DNA from: RGIG9115 sp045128915
Lineage (GTDB): Bacteria > Bacillota > Clostridia > UBA1381
Direction: 5' to 3'
Length of the DNA stretch: 6,773 nucleotides
NCBI GenBank assembly: GCA_045128915.1
Contig: JBGVIT010000031.1
Location: 1-6,773, forward strand
The position numbers and the translations under genes were made by a program. Positions within the stretch are counted from its first letter, which is position 1; every line of letters begins with the position of its first letter. Positions 1 to 5,251 of the stretch are shown here, piece after piece. The notes below the pieces were generated by a model, which searched no databases, had not been told where the DNA came from, and saw only the letters and a program-made list of their open reading frames with translations.

Positions 1-30
1 ATCCATATAAGCAGATGTATGTTGCGAATT

Positions 31-40
31 AGGAAAGGAA
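31..40 (+). promoter_or_regulatory. ribosome binding site of glnA
   Basis: The purine-rich AGGAAAGGAA lies about 10 nt before the ATG at 50 and supports that start. An out-of-frame ATG at 40 opens only a short reading frame. The glnA promoter and any ANTAR-responsive leader lie upstream of this window. Confidence 0.7.
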
Positions 41-49
41 TGTTGAGTT

Positions 50-1258
50 ATGAAGTATTCAGCACAAGAAGTTATTCAATATGTTAATGAGGAGGATATA
101 AATTTTATACGCCTTGTCTTTTGCGATGTCTACGGCAGACAGAAAAGTATAGCCATAATGCCAAGCGAGCTTTCTCGTGCATTTGAATATGGAATTGCTT
201 TTGATGCTTCTTCTGTAGGAGGCTTTGGTGACGAATCACATTCGGACTTATTCCTGCGACCGGATCCGGAAACGCTTGCACTGCTTCCGTGGCGTCCCGA
301 AAACGGTAGAGCTATCCGTATGTTTTGTACAATTACAAAGCCAAACGGAGAAATATGCGAATATGACACACGCAACATATTAAAAAAAGCTATTGCTGAT
401 GCAAAAAAATCGGGTTATGAGTTTTCTTTTGGTTCCGAGCTTGAGTTTTATCTTTTCAAACTTGACGATAATGGGAACCCAACCAAAGAACCATATGACA
501 ATGCAAGCTATATGGATATGGTTCCCGAAGACAGATGCGAAAACCTTCGCCGTGAAATCTGTCTTGGTATGGAAAAGATGGGCATTCATCCTGAAAGCTC
601 TCACCACGAAGAAGGACCGGGACAAAACGAAATTGATTTCCGCTATTCCGATCCGCTGACAGCAGCCGATGAAGCTATGGCATTTCAGGTTATTGTTAAA
701 ACCATTGCACGCAGAAATGGTCTATATGCCGACTTTTCGCCCAAGCCTATTGCTGACAAGCCCGGTAACGGACTTCATATAAATATGTCAGTTAAAAATG
801 ATGAAAATCACATTTTGTTACCGCAGATGCTTGCCGGTATAATGGAACTTATTCAGGATTTAACCGTATTTTTAAATCCTGTTAAGGAATCATATTTGCG
901 CTTCGGGCAGTCTAAAGCTCCTAAATATATCTCTTGGTCAGGTGAAAACCGTTCACAGCTTATTCGTATTCCTGCCGCAAGCGGAGAATACAGACGTGCA
1001 GAACTTCGTTCACCAGATCCGATGGCAAATCCATATCTGTCATATGCACTTTTGATTTATGCAGGTATGTACGGAATTGAAAATAATCTTGATCTTCCGC
1101 CCGCAGCTGAAATAAACTTTTTCAAAACAGATAAAACAACAGCAAGACAGTATAAGGAGCTTCCTGATACTTTAGAAGAAGCAAAAGCCTTAGCTTTAAA
1201 AAGCAGTTTTATAACGGGGCATCTTCCGCAATCAATTATCAACATCTACTGTAAATAA
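50..1258 (+). CDS. glnA: type I glutamine synthetase, short form, flap Glu replaced by Lys
   Basis: The 402-residue protein belongs to the glutamine synthetase family, which makes glutamine from glutamate, ammonium and ATP in the cytoplasm. An N-terminal beta-grasp region carries FDASS (ammonium-site Asp at D52). The catalytic domain keeps all six expected metal ligands: E130 and E132 in SELEF, E187 and E194 in HHEEGPGQNEIDF, H243 in GNGLH, and E318 in AELRSPDP. The substrate and phosphate arginines R301, R306 and R320 are also present. It is shorter than the roughly 444 residues of Bacillus GlnA, mainly in the C-terminal half, and ends soon after HLPQSI, so it lacks the usual C-terminal tail. 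There is no adenylylation-site segment. The flap motif normally read as (F/Y)EAP is SKAP here, so the flap Glu (E327 in enteric, E304 in Bacillus enzyme) is K289. The family call is secure; full synthetase activity is less so. It is probably co-transcribed with the ANTAR gene 30 nt downstream. Confidence 0.93.
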   Translation: MKYSAQEVIQYVNEEDINFIRLVFCDVYGRQKSIAIMPSELSRAFEYGIAFDASSVGGFGDESHSDLFLRPDPETLALLPWRPENGRAIRMFCTITKPNGEICEYDTRNILKKAIADAKKSGYEFSFGSELEFYLFKLDDNGNPTKEPYDNASYMDMVPEDRCENLRREICLGMEKMGIHPESSHHEEGPGQNEIDFRYSDPLTAADEAMAFQVIVKTIARRNGLYADFSPKPIADKPGNGLHINMSVKNDENHILLPQMLAGIMELIQDLTVFLNPVKESYLRFGQSKAPKYISWSGENRSQLIRIPAASGEYRRAELRSPDPMANPYLSYALLIYAGMYGIENNLDLPPAAEINFFKTDKTTARQYKELPDTLEEAKALALKSSFITGHLPQSIINIYCK

Positions 1259-1272
1259 CACATAAAATTAGC

Positions 1273-1280
1273 AAAGGAGG
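1273..1280 (+). promoter_or_regulatory. strong ribosome binding site of the ANTAR gene
   Basis: AAAGGAGG lies 8 nt before the ATG at 1289, a near-perfect match to the 16S anti-Shine-Dalgarno sequence. It fixes the start of the regulator. The 30-nt gap after glnA has no hairpin or promoter that I can see, which favours co-transcription. Confidence 0.8.
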
Positions 1281-1288
1281 TAATTTCA

Positions 1289-1873
1289 ATGGATTTTAAA
1301 GAGCAAGTATACAGCGTACTATTTGTATCTGCTGCTGAAAAATTCAACACCTCCGTCAGAGAACTGTTTCCTGAATACAGGTATCATCCACTGCATTTTG
1401 CATTAAGTATCAATGATGCAAAACGTGCATTGATAGAAAGGGATTTTGATTTTATAATAATAAACTCTCCTCTTCCTGACGAGGACGGAATACGTTTTTC
1501 TATTGACATTTGCGGCAACAAAAAATCTATTGTTATGATTATGGTAAGAAACGAGCTTTATCATTCTTTTTATGACAAAGTATCTTCTCAAGGCGTATAT
1601 CTTTTGTCAAAGCCAACATCCAAGCCAATTGTCAGCACTGCCCTTGACTGGATGGCTACCACGAGGGAGCGTTTGAAAAAGCTTGAAAAGAAGACCTTGT
1701 CACTTGAAGAAAAAATGCAGGAAATCCGTATTGTAAACAGAGCAAAATGGATACTTATTACCGAGTTGAAAATGACTGAAACCGATGCCCACCGATACAT
1801 AGAAAAACAGGCCATGGATAGATGTGTTTCCAAAAAAGAAATTGCGGAAGAAATTATAAAAACATATGCATAA
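1289..1873 (+). CDS. ANTAR-domain RNA-binding regulator with degenerate receiver (NitR-like)
   Basis: The 194-residue protein has an N-terminal receiver-like fold (about 8-122), a helical coiled-coil linker (about 125-150) and a C-terminal ANTAR domain (about 140-193). ANTAR signatures include RIVNRAKWIL, then MTETDAHRYIEKQAMD and a terminal KKEIAEEIIKTY helix. ANTAR proteins bind paired RNA hairpins with six-base loops and usually prevent transcription termination. The receiver lacks its chemistry. Counting back seven residues from the conserved DG (D66-G67), the phosphoacceptor position is N59, and the acidic pair near the N-terminus is replaced by S14-A15; only the K108-P109 pair remains. 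It is therefore unlikely to be controlled by phosphorylation. Its place directly after glnA matches the NitR antiterminator of Clostridium saccharobutylicum, so a role in nitrogen-dependent antitermination of glnA is inferred. No ANTAR target hairpin pair is visible in this window; it may lie upstream of position 1. Confidence 0.88.
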   Translation: MDFKEQVYSVLFVSAAEKFNTSVRELFPEYRYHPLHFALSINDAKRALIERDFDFIIINSPLPDEDGIRFSIDICGNKKSIVMIMVRNELYHSFYDKVSSQGVYLLSKPTSKPIVSTALDWMATTRERLKKLEKKTLSLEEKMQEIRIVNRAKWILITELKMTETDAHRYIEKQAMDRCVSKKEIAEEIIKTYA

Positions 1874-1877
1874 AGGA
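1872..1877 (+). promoter_or_regulatory. ribosome binding site deciding the lysA start
   Basis: AAAGGA overlaps the TAA stop of the ANTAR gene and sits 9 nt before the ATG at 1887. The longer in-frame reading from the ATG at 1866 would place this site inside the coding sequence and has no good site of its own. The start at 1887 is therefore preferred, giving tight coupling to the upstream gene. Confidence 0.75.
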
Positions 1878-1886
1878 CGAATACAC

Positions 1887-3188
1887 ATGTTTAATTCAGA
1901 TAATTTATCAATAAATGAAAACAACCATTTAACCATCGGAACTCACGACACAGTAGAGCTTGCAAAGGAATACGGCACTCCTCTGTATGTTCTTGACGAG
2001 GACTTGATGCGAAAAAATTGTCATGACTACAAAGATGCTATAGACAGATATTACAATGGCAACGGACTCATCCTATTTGCAAGCAAGGCACTTTGTACTA
2101 TGTACACTGCAAAAATCGCAGAAAGCGAGGGATTGGGTGCAGATGTTGTTTCAGGCGGTGAGCTATACACCCTATATAAAGCCGGATTTCCGATGGATAA
2201 GGTTTTCTTTCACGGCAATAACAAAACACAGAATGAAATTGAACTTGCTATACATTGCAAAGTCGGTCATATTGTTGTTGATAATAAATATGAGCTGGAC
2301 TTACTGAATGACATCGCAAAAGAACAAGGCATTGTTCAAAAAATTCTATTCAGAATCAAACCGGGCATTGATGCACATACCCACGACTTTGTTAAAACGG
2401 GACAAATTGACTCAAAATTCGGTGTTGCCTTAGAAAACGGCGAAGCATTTGAAATTCATAAGTATGCAACAACACTTTCTAATATTCAGGTAGACGGCGT
2501 TCATTGTCATATCGGCTCTCAGATTTTTGAATTTGAGCCTTTTTGTGAAGCAGCAAAGGTTATGATGAGTTTTATTGCCGACTTACAGGAAAAGTTATCT
2601 TTGAAAATTAAAATATTAAACCTTGGTGGAGGCTTTGGTATTAAATATGATTCCGATGACGACCCTCTTACTCCAGCAGAATATATCAAAAAGACAGCTG
2701 AAGCAGTAAAAGAGGTTGCCGAAAACAGAAATATTAACTTGCCATACTTGGTATTTGAACCCGGACGCAGCATTGTTGCACCTGCCGGAATCACTTTATA
2801 TACTGTAGGCGGTGTAAAAGAAATCGAAAATATCAGAACCTATGTTTCCATAGACGGCGGTATGGGTGATAATCCGAGATATATTCTATATGGTGCAAAG
2901 TATTCCGCAGTAATCGCAAATAACGCAGGAGCAGAGCCAATTGCGCCTGTAACTATTGCCGGGAAATGCTGTGAATCAGGAGATTTAATTCAGGAAAATA
3001 TCATGATGCCTGAAATTAAAGTTGGCGACACACTTGCAATCTTAGCAACAGGTGCATATAACTACTCAATGGCAAGCAACTACAATCGTATTCCTCGCCC
3101 ACCTATTGTTGCAGTTAAGGGTAATGAAAAAAAAGTCATCGTTAAAAGAGAAACATACGATGACATTATAAAAAATGATGTCTTATAA
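1887..3188 (+). CDS. lysA: diaminopimelate decarboxylase
   Basis: The 433-residue PLP enzyme of fold type III (alanine-racemase-like barrel plus beta domain) would convert meso-diaminopimelate to L-lysine and CO2, the last step of lysine synthesis. Numbering from the ATG at 1887, the PLP lysine is K67 in FASKA. Other family marks are HCHIGS (H208 region), the phosphate-binding GGGFG (247-251), EPGRS (291-295), the catalytic CESGD (C362 to D366, with the Cys donated across the dimer) and GAYNYSMASNYN near the C-terminus. The length is typical. An in-frame ATG at 1866 would add seven residues, but the ribosome binding site at 1872-1877 favours 1887. It follows the ANTAR gene by 13 nt and probably belongs to the glnA operon. 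No clear terminator follows it. The CESGD and EPGRS motifs favour LysA over other members such as carboxynorspermidine decarboxylase. Confidence 0.93.
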   Translation: MFNSDNLSINENNHLTIGTHDTVELAKEYGTPLYVLDEDLMRKNCHDYKDAIDRYYNGNGLILFASKALCTMYTAKIAESEGLGADVVSGGELYTLYKAGFPMDKVFFHGNNKTQNEIELAIHCKVGHIVVDNKYELDLLNDIAKEQGIVQKILFRIKPGIDAHTHDFVKTGQIDSKFGVALENGEAFEIHKYATTLSNIQVDGVHCHIGSQIFEFEPFCEAAKVMMSFIADLQEKLSLKIKILNLGGGFGIKYDSDDDPLTPAEYIKKTAEAVKEVAENRNINLPYLVFEPGRSIVAPAGITLYTVGGVKEIENIRTYVSIDGGMGDNPRYILYGAKYSAVIANNAGAEPIAPVTIAGKCCESGDLIQENIMMPEIKVGDTLAILATGAYNYSMASNYNRIPRPPIVAVKGNEKKVIVKRETYDDIIKNDVL

Positions 3189-3218
3189 ATTTTGCTATAA
3201 ATTTATTCACAAAAAGTA

Positions 3219-3247
3219 TTGACAACTCATATTCATAGTAGTATAAT
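3219..3247 (+). promoter_or_regulatory. near-consensus sigma-A promoter for the T-box/trpB transcript
   Basis: TTGACA at 3219-3224 and TATAAT at 3242-3247 are separated by exactly 17 nt, both perfect matches to the housekeeping sigma consensus. Transcription would start near 3254, just ahead of the T-box stem I region. This makes trpB independent of the lysA operon even though both run in the same direction. Confidence 0.85.
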
Positions 3248-3458
3248 AACAAACAATTTAATAATCAATAAACCGTTGAGGCAGAAAAAAGGCAGAGTCG
3301 GTCTTTCCGAGCGAGTGGATTATGGTGTGAGTTCCACAAAGGCTCTCTGAGTAATATGGGCTGCTAAGGGCTGTGAGGAAATTCACAGACGTAAGACTCG
3401 CGTAAGAAGTCGGGAGTATGTTGGTACTTCGCTAAGCGCACAGGTCATGCTGTGAATC

Positions 3459-3473
3459 AAGGTGGCACCGCGG
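3459..3473 (+). promoter_or_regulatory. T-box antiterminator motif with UGGC acceptor-binding bulge
   Basis: AAGGTGGCACCGCGG is the conserved T-box element. Its AAGG can pair with the CCTT at 3492-3495 in the 5' arm of the terminator. The bulge UGGC should bind the NCCA end of uncharged tRNA, and its final C predicts a G discriminator base. Bacterial tRNA-Trp has G73, while tRNA-Met has A73. Confidence 0.92.
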
Positions 3474-3488
3474 ATATTTGTATTTATT

Positions 3489-3530
3489 CGTCCTTGACAG
3501 AATTAGTATATTTCTGTCAAGGACGTTTTT
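3489..3530 (+). terminator. T-box intrinsic terminator
   Basis: A perfect 14-bp stem pairs 3489-3502 with 3512-3525 around a 9-nt loop and is followed by TTTTTATTTT. The 5' arm overlaps the strand used by the T-box antiterminator, so the two structures are mutually exclusive. Confidence 0.93.
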
Positions 3531-3563
3531 ATTTTCCTTCTTTGGCAGTTATATAAAAATATC

Positions 3564-3571
3564 AAAGGAGG
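3564..3571 (+). promoter_or_regulatory. strong ribosome binding site not belonging to trpB
   Basis: AAAGGAGG lies 10 nt before an ATG at 3582 and about 100 nt before the trpB start, so it cannot serve trpB directly. It is the main reason for calling the small upstream ORF. Confidence 0.7.
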
Positions 3572-3581
3572 TTTTTTATAT

Positions 3582-3686
3582 ATGTTCATACTTACTAAAC
3601 GATGGCGAATTTTTACATACCATCATATCAATAAAACAATAAACAAAAAATATAATTTGGGAGGATTTAATCATGAAATACAATAA
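3582..3686 (+). CDS. 34-residue upstream ORF / candidate Trp leader peptide
   Basis: This short ORF starts at ATG 3582, 10 nt after a perfect AAAGGAGG. It lies downstream of the T-box terminator, so it is transcribed only on read-through. The predicted peptide begins MFILTKRWRIF and is basic, with no recognised domain. Its only Trp codon (TGG, 3603-3605) lies between two CGA arginine codons and inside a possible GATGG/CCATC hairpin (3601-3605 with 3620-3624). The ORF reads through the trpB ribosome binding site at 3659-3664 and stops at TAA 3684-3686, overlapping the trpB start by 14 nt in another frame. It may be a leader peptide that tunes trpB translation by ribosome passage or stalling. 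I see no second terminator here, so classical transcription attenuation is not supported. It could also be a fortuitous ORF in AT-rich leader DNA. Confidence 0.5.
   Translation: MFILTKRWRIFTYHHINKTINKKYNLGGFNHEIQ
3659..3664 (+). promoter_or_regulatory. ribosome binding site of trpB
   Basis: GGGAGG lies 8 nt before the ATG at 3673. It sits inside the upstream ORF, so ribosomes translating that ORF must pass over it. Confidence 0.8.
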
Positions 3687-4893
3687 TATAGAATTTAACA
3701 CATACTTTAAAAACTATCCTGATGCAAACGGATTTTTCGGTAAATACGGTGGCTCATACATTCCGCCCGAACTGCAAACAGCAATGGATGAAATATCACA
3801 GGCTTATCAGACAATCTGCAAATCAAGAAAATTTATAAACGAGCTTCGCAGAATTCGCAAAGAATTTCAAGGCAGACCGACTCCTATATCGCACCTTGAA
3901 AGACTTTCTGATAAAATCGGCACCGGCGTTCAGCTCTATGTAAAACGCGAGGACTTAAACCATACAGGTGCACATAAGCTCAATCACTGTATGGGAGAGG
4001 TTCTTCTTGCAAAATATATGGGCAAGAAAAAAGTCATTGCTGAAACAGGTGCAGGTCAGCACGGTGTAGCTCTTGCAACAGCAGCTGCATACTTCGGTAT
4101 GGAGTGCGATATCTATATGGGAGCTGTGGACATTAAAAAGCAGGCTCCCAATGTTGCAAGAATGAAAATTCTCGGTGCAAGAGTAATTGAAGTGACTGAT
4201 GGTTTGCAGACACTTAAGGAAGCAGTTGATGCGGCGTTCACGGCATACTGCAATGAATACAAGGATGCTATATACTGCATCGGTTCCGTAGTAGGACCGC
4301 ATCCATTCCCGATGATGGTAAGAGATTTTCAAAGTGTAGTAGGGATTGAAGCAAGAGAACAATTTGTGGATATGACCGGTGAGCTTCCGGATGCTGTTGT
4401 CGCCTGTGTCGGCGGCGGTTCAAATGCAATGGGACTTTTCTCAGGCTTCTTAAACGATCCAGTTGATATTTACGGTGTTGAACCATTGGGCAGAGGCACA
4501 TCTCTCGGAGACCACGCTGCAAGTCTGACATACGGTACTGAAGGTATTATGCACGGCTTTAACAGCATAATGCTGAAGGATGAAAAGGGCGAACCTGCTC
4601 CCGTGTACTCTGTTGCAAGCGGTCTTGATTATCCGTCATCCGGCCCCGAACACGCATTTTTGCACGACATTGGTAGAGTAAAATACGACGTAGTATCAGA
4701 CAATGAAACCATTGACGCTTTCTTTGAATTATCCAGAATGGAAGGAATTATTCCCGCAATTGAAAGCTCACACGCTGTCGCTTATGGTATGAAGCTTGCA
4801 AAGACAATGGGCAAAGGCTCTGTTCTTATCAATCTCTCCGGCAGAGGCGATAAGGATATGGACTATATCATTGAAAAGTACGGAATAAGGTAA
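3673..4893 (+). CDS. trpB: tryptophan synthase beta subunit, stand-alone
   Basis: The 406-residue protein is a fold type II PLP enzyme that makes L-tryptophan from indole and L-serine. Its start resembles TrpB1 proteins (FFGKYGGSYIPPEL, residues 21-34). The PLP lysine is K102 in HTGAHK. The catalytic Glu is E124 in AETGAGQHG. The PLP phosphate loop is GGGSN (247-251). D319 in SGLDYP matches the substrate-contact Asp, and S389 in LSGRGDKD matches the residue contacting the PLP ring nitrogen. All expected catalytic residues are present and the length is usual. The HKLNH sequence differs from the more common HKINN. No trpA or other trp gene is adjacent: a T-box leader precedes it, and a non-coding gap and convergent pyk follow. 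Such an orphan TrpB may salvage indole or pair with a distant TrpA. Expression is probably governed by the Trp T-box and perhaps by the small upstream ORF. Confidence 0.94.
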   Translation: MKYNNIEFNTYFKNYPDANGFFGKYGGSYIPPELQTAMDEISQAYQTICKSRKFINELRRIRKEFQGRPTPISHLERLSDKIGTGVQLYVKREDLNHTGAHKLNHCMGEVLLAKYMGKKKVIAETGAGQHGVALATAAAYFGMECDIYMGAVDIKKQAPNVARMKILGARVIEVTDGLQTLKEAVDAAFTAYCNEYKDAIYCIGSVVGPHPFPMMVRDFQSVVGIEAREQFVDMTGELPDAVVACVGGGSNAMGLFSGFLNDPVDIYGVEPLGRGTSLGDHAASLTYGTEGIMHGFNSIMLKDEKGEPAPVYSVASGLDYPSSGPEHAFLHDIGRVKYDVVSDNETIDAFFELSRMEGIIPAIESSHAVAYGMKLAKTMGKGSVLINLSGRGDKDMDYIIEKYGIR

Positions 4894-5020
4894 ATCTATT
4901 GTTTTGATTCATTGTTCATATGTAAGTAAAATAAATATCAGGTTATCTTATCCTTGCTATATTTTTGAGAATCAATTAGGAAAAATTTTTACAAGTTCAA
5001 TTAACGCATTGGTCTATCCG
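4894..5020. other. AT-rich non-coding start of the trpB-pyk intergenic region
   Basis: I see no credible ORF, repeat or RNA family here. A weak plus-strand promoter-like pair (TTGATT 4904-4909, 17 nt, TAAAAT 4927-4932) is present but is expected by chance in DNA this AT-rich. No obvious intrinsic terminator follows trpB closely. Confidence 0.5.
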
Positions 5021-5066
5021 AAAAAACGGCCGTCTGTTGAAAATCTAAATCTACAGACGGCCTTTC
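5021..5066 (-). terminator. intrinsic terminator, best fit to the minus strand
   Basis: A perfect 10-bp GC-rich inverted repeat pairs GGCCGTCTGT (5028-5037) with ACAGACGGCC (5053-5062) around a 15-nt loop. On the minus strand the stem is followed by G and then six T residues (the A run at 5021-5026). On the plus strand only TTT follows. It therefore best serves pyk or a minus-strand small transcript, but may also weakly end the trpB transcript. Confidence 0.7.
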
Positions 5067-5072
5067 ATGTCT

Positions 5073-5106
5073 AAAAAAGAGACTCTCTGAAACAAGAGAA
5101 TCTCTT
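5073..5106 (-). terminator. intrinsic terminator on the minus strand
   Basis: An 11-bp stem with one C-A mismatch pairs 5077-5082 with 5101-5106 and 5084-5088 with 5095-5099 around a 6-nt loop. On the minus strand it runs directly into TTTTTT (5073-5078). It is the first terminator met by transcription coming from pyk, about 145 nt past its stop codon, and is backed up by a second one just beyond. Confidence 0.75.
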
Positions 5107-5179
5107 AGCACTTTACTATTTGTTTTTATTTATCATTCCGTCCTCGTCATAGTCGTTTTTTTGTGATGTTTAAATTTTG
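5073..5179 (-). ncRNA. candidate minus-strand small transcript
   Basis: A promoter-like pair on the minus strand (TTGACA and TATATT, 17 nt apart) would start RNA near 5179, and a terminator stem with a U-tract ends near 5073. That predicts a transcript of roughly 105 nt. I recognise no RNA family. Only tiny ORFs lie within it, such as a five-codon one starting with ATG at 5150 (minus), and none has a good ribosome binding site. It could equally be only the pyk 3' end with a chance promoter. Confidence 0.3.
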
Positions 5180-5185
5180 ATATGA

Positions 5186-5214
5186 AATATACTCCTCTAT
5201 TTTTGATTTGTCAA
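5186..5214 (-). promoter_or_regulatory. candidate minus-strand promoter downstream of pyk
   Basis: Read on the minus strand, TTGACA (5209-5214) is a perfect -35 box. TATATT (5186-5191) is a 5/6 match to the -10 box with a 17-nt spacer. It lies just past the pyk stop and points away from pyk towards the two terminators, so the only DNA it could express here is the short intergenic segment. Confidence 0.4.
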
Positions 5215-5251
5215 TATTTTTTTAATTTTTATAAAAAATCATATTTCACAA

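Larger units (their letters stand above)
3273..3530 (+). ncRNA. T-box riboswitch, probably tRNA-Trp responsive
   Basis: The leader carries the hallmark T-box AAGGTGGCACCGCGG at 3459-3473, followed by an intrinsic terminator. Stem I shows a GTGGA/TCCAC apical hairpin (3315-3319 with 3333-3337) with a GGTGTGA loop, a GAGC/GCTC helix (3309-3312 with 3342-3345) and a basal GCAG/CTGC pairing (3292-3295 with 3361-3364). Just 5' of the basal 3' strand lies TGG (3357-3359) followed by G, the likely Trp specifier. Further hairpins lie at 3371-3388 and 3439-3454. The T-box AAGG can pair with CCTT at 3492-3495, disrupting the terminator stem; the bulge TGGC (3463-3466) would pair with a G73-CCA acceptor end. 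Uncharged tRNA-Trp is expected to stabilise the antiterminator and turn on trpB. The overlapping ATG (Met) reading of the specifier cannot be excluded by eye. Confidence 0.93.

Noticed and set aside
1866..1886. Upstream in-frame ATG for lysA adding seven residues
   Set aside because: It lacks a good ribosome binding site, lies inside the end of the ANTAR gene, and would bury the AAAGGA that is well placed for the ATG at 1887.
3371..3388. CTGTGA/TCACAG hairpin with a six-base loop as an ANTAR target
   Set aside because: The loop is GGAAAT, without the A at position 1 and G at position 4 expected for ANTAR binding, and the hairpin is explained as part of the T-box leader.
3955..4531. Long minus-strand ORFs opposite trpB
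   Set aside because: They lie wholly inside trpB, show no recognised motif, have repetitive Cys/His/Arg-rich translations typical of antisense shadows, and no credible ribosome binding site was seen.
4904..4932. Plus-strand promoter-like pair after trpB (TTGATT, 17 nt, TAAAAT)
   Set aside because: The -35 match is poor, the region is very AT-rich, and the only downstream hairpin has a weak plus-strand U-tract, so a separate transcript is not supported.
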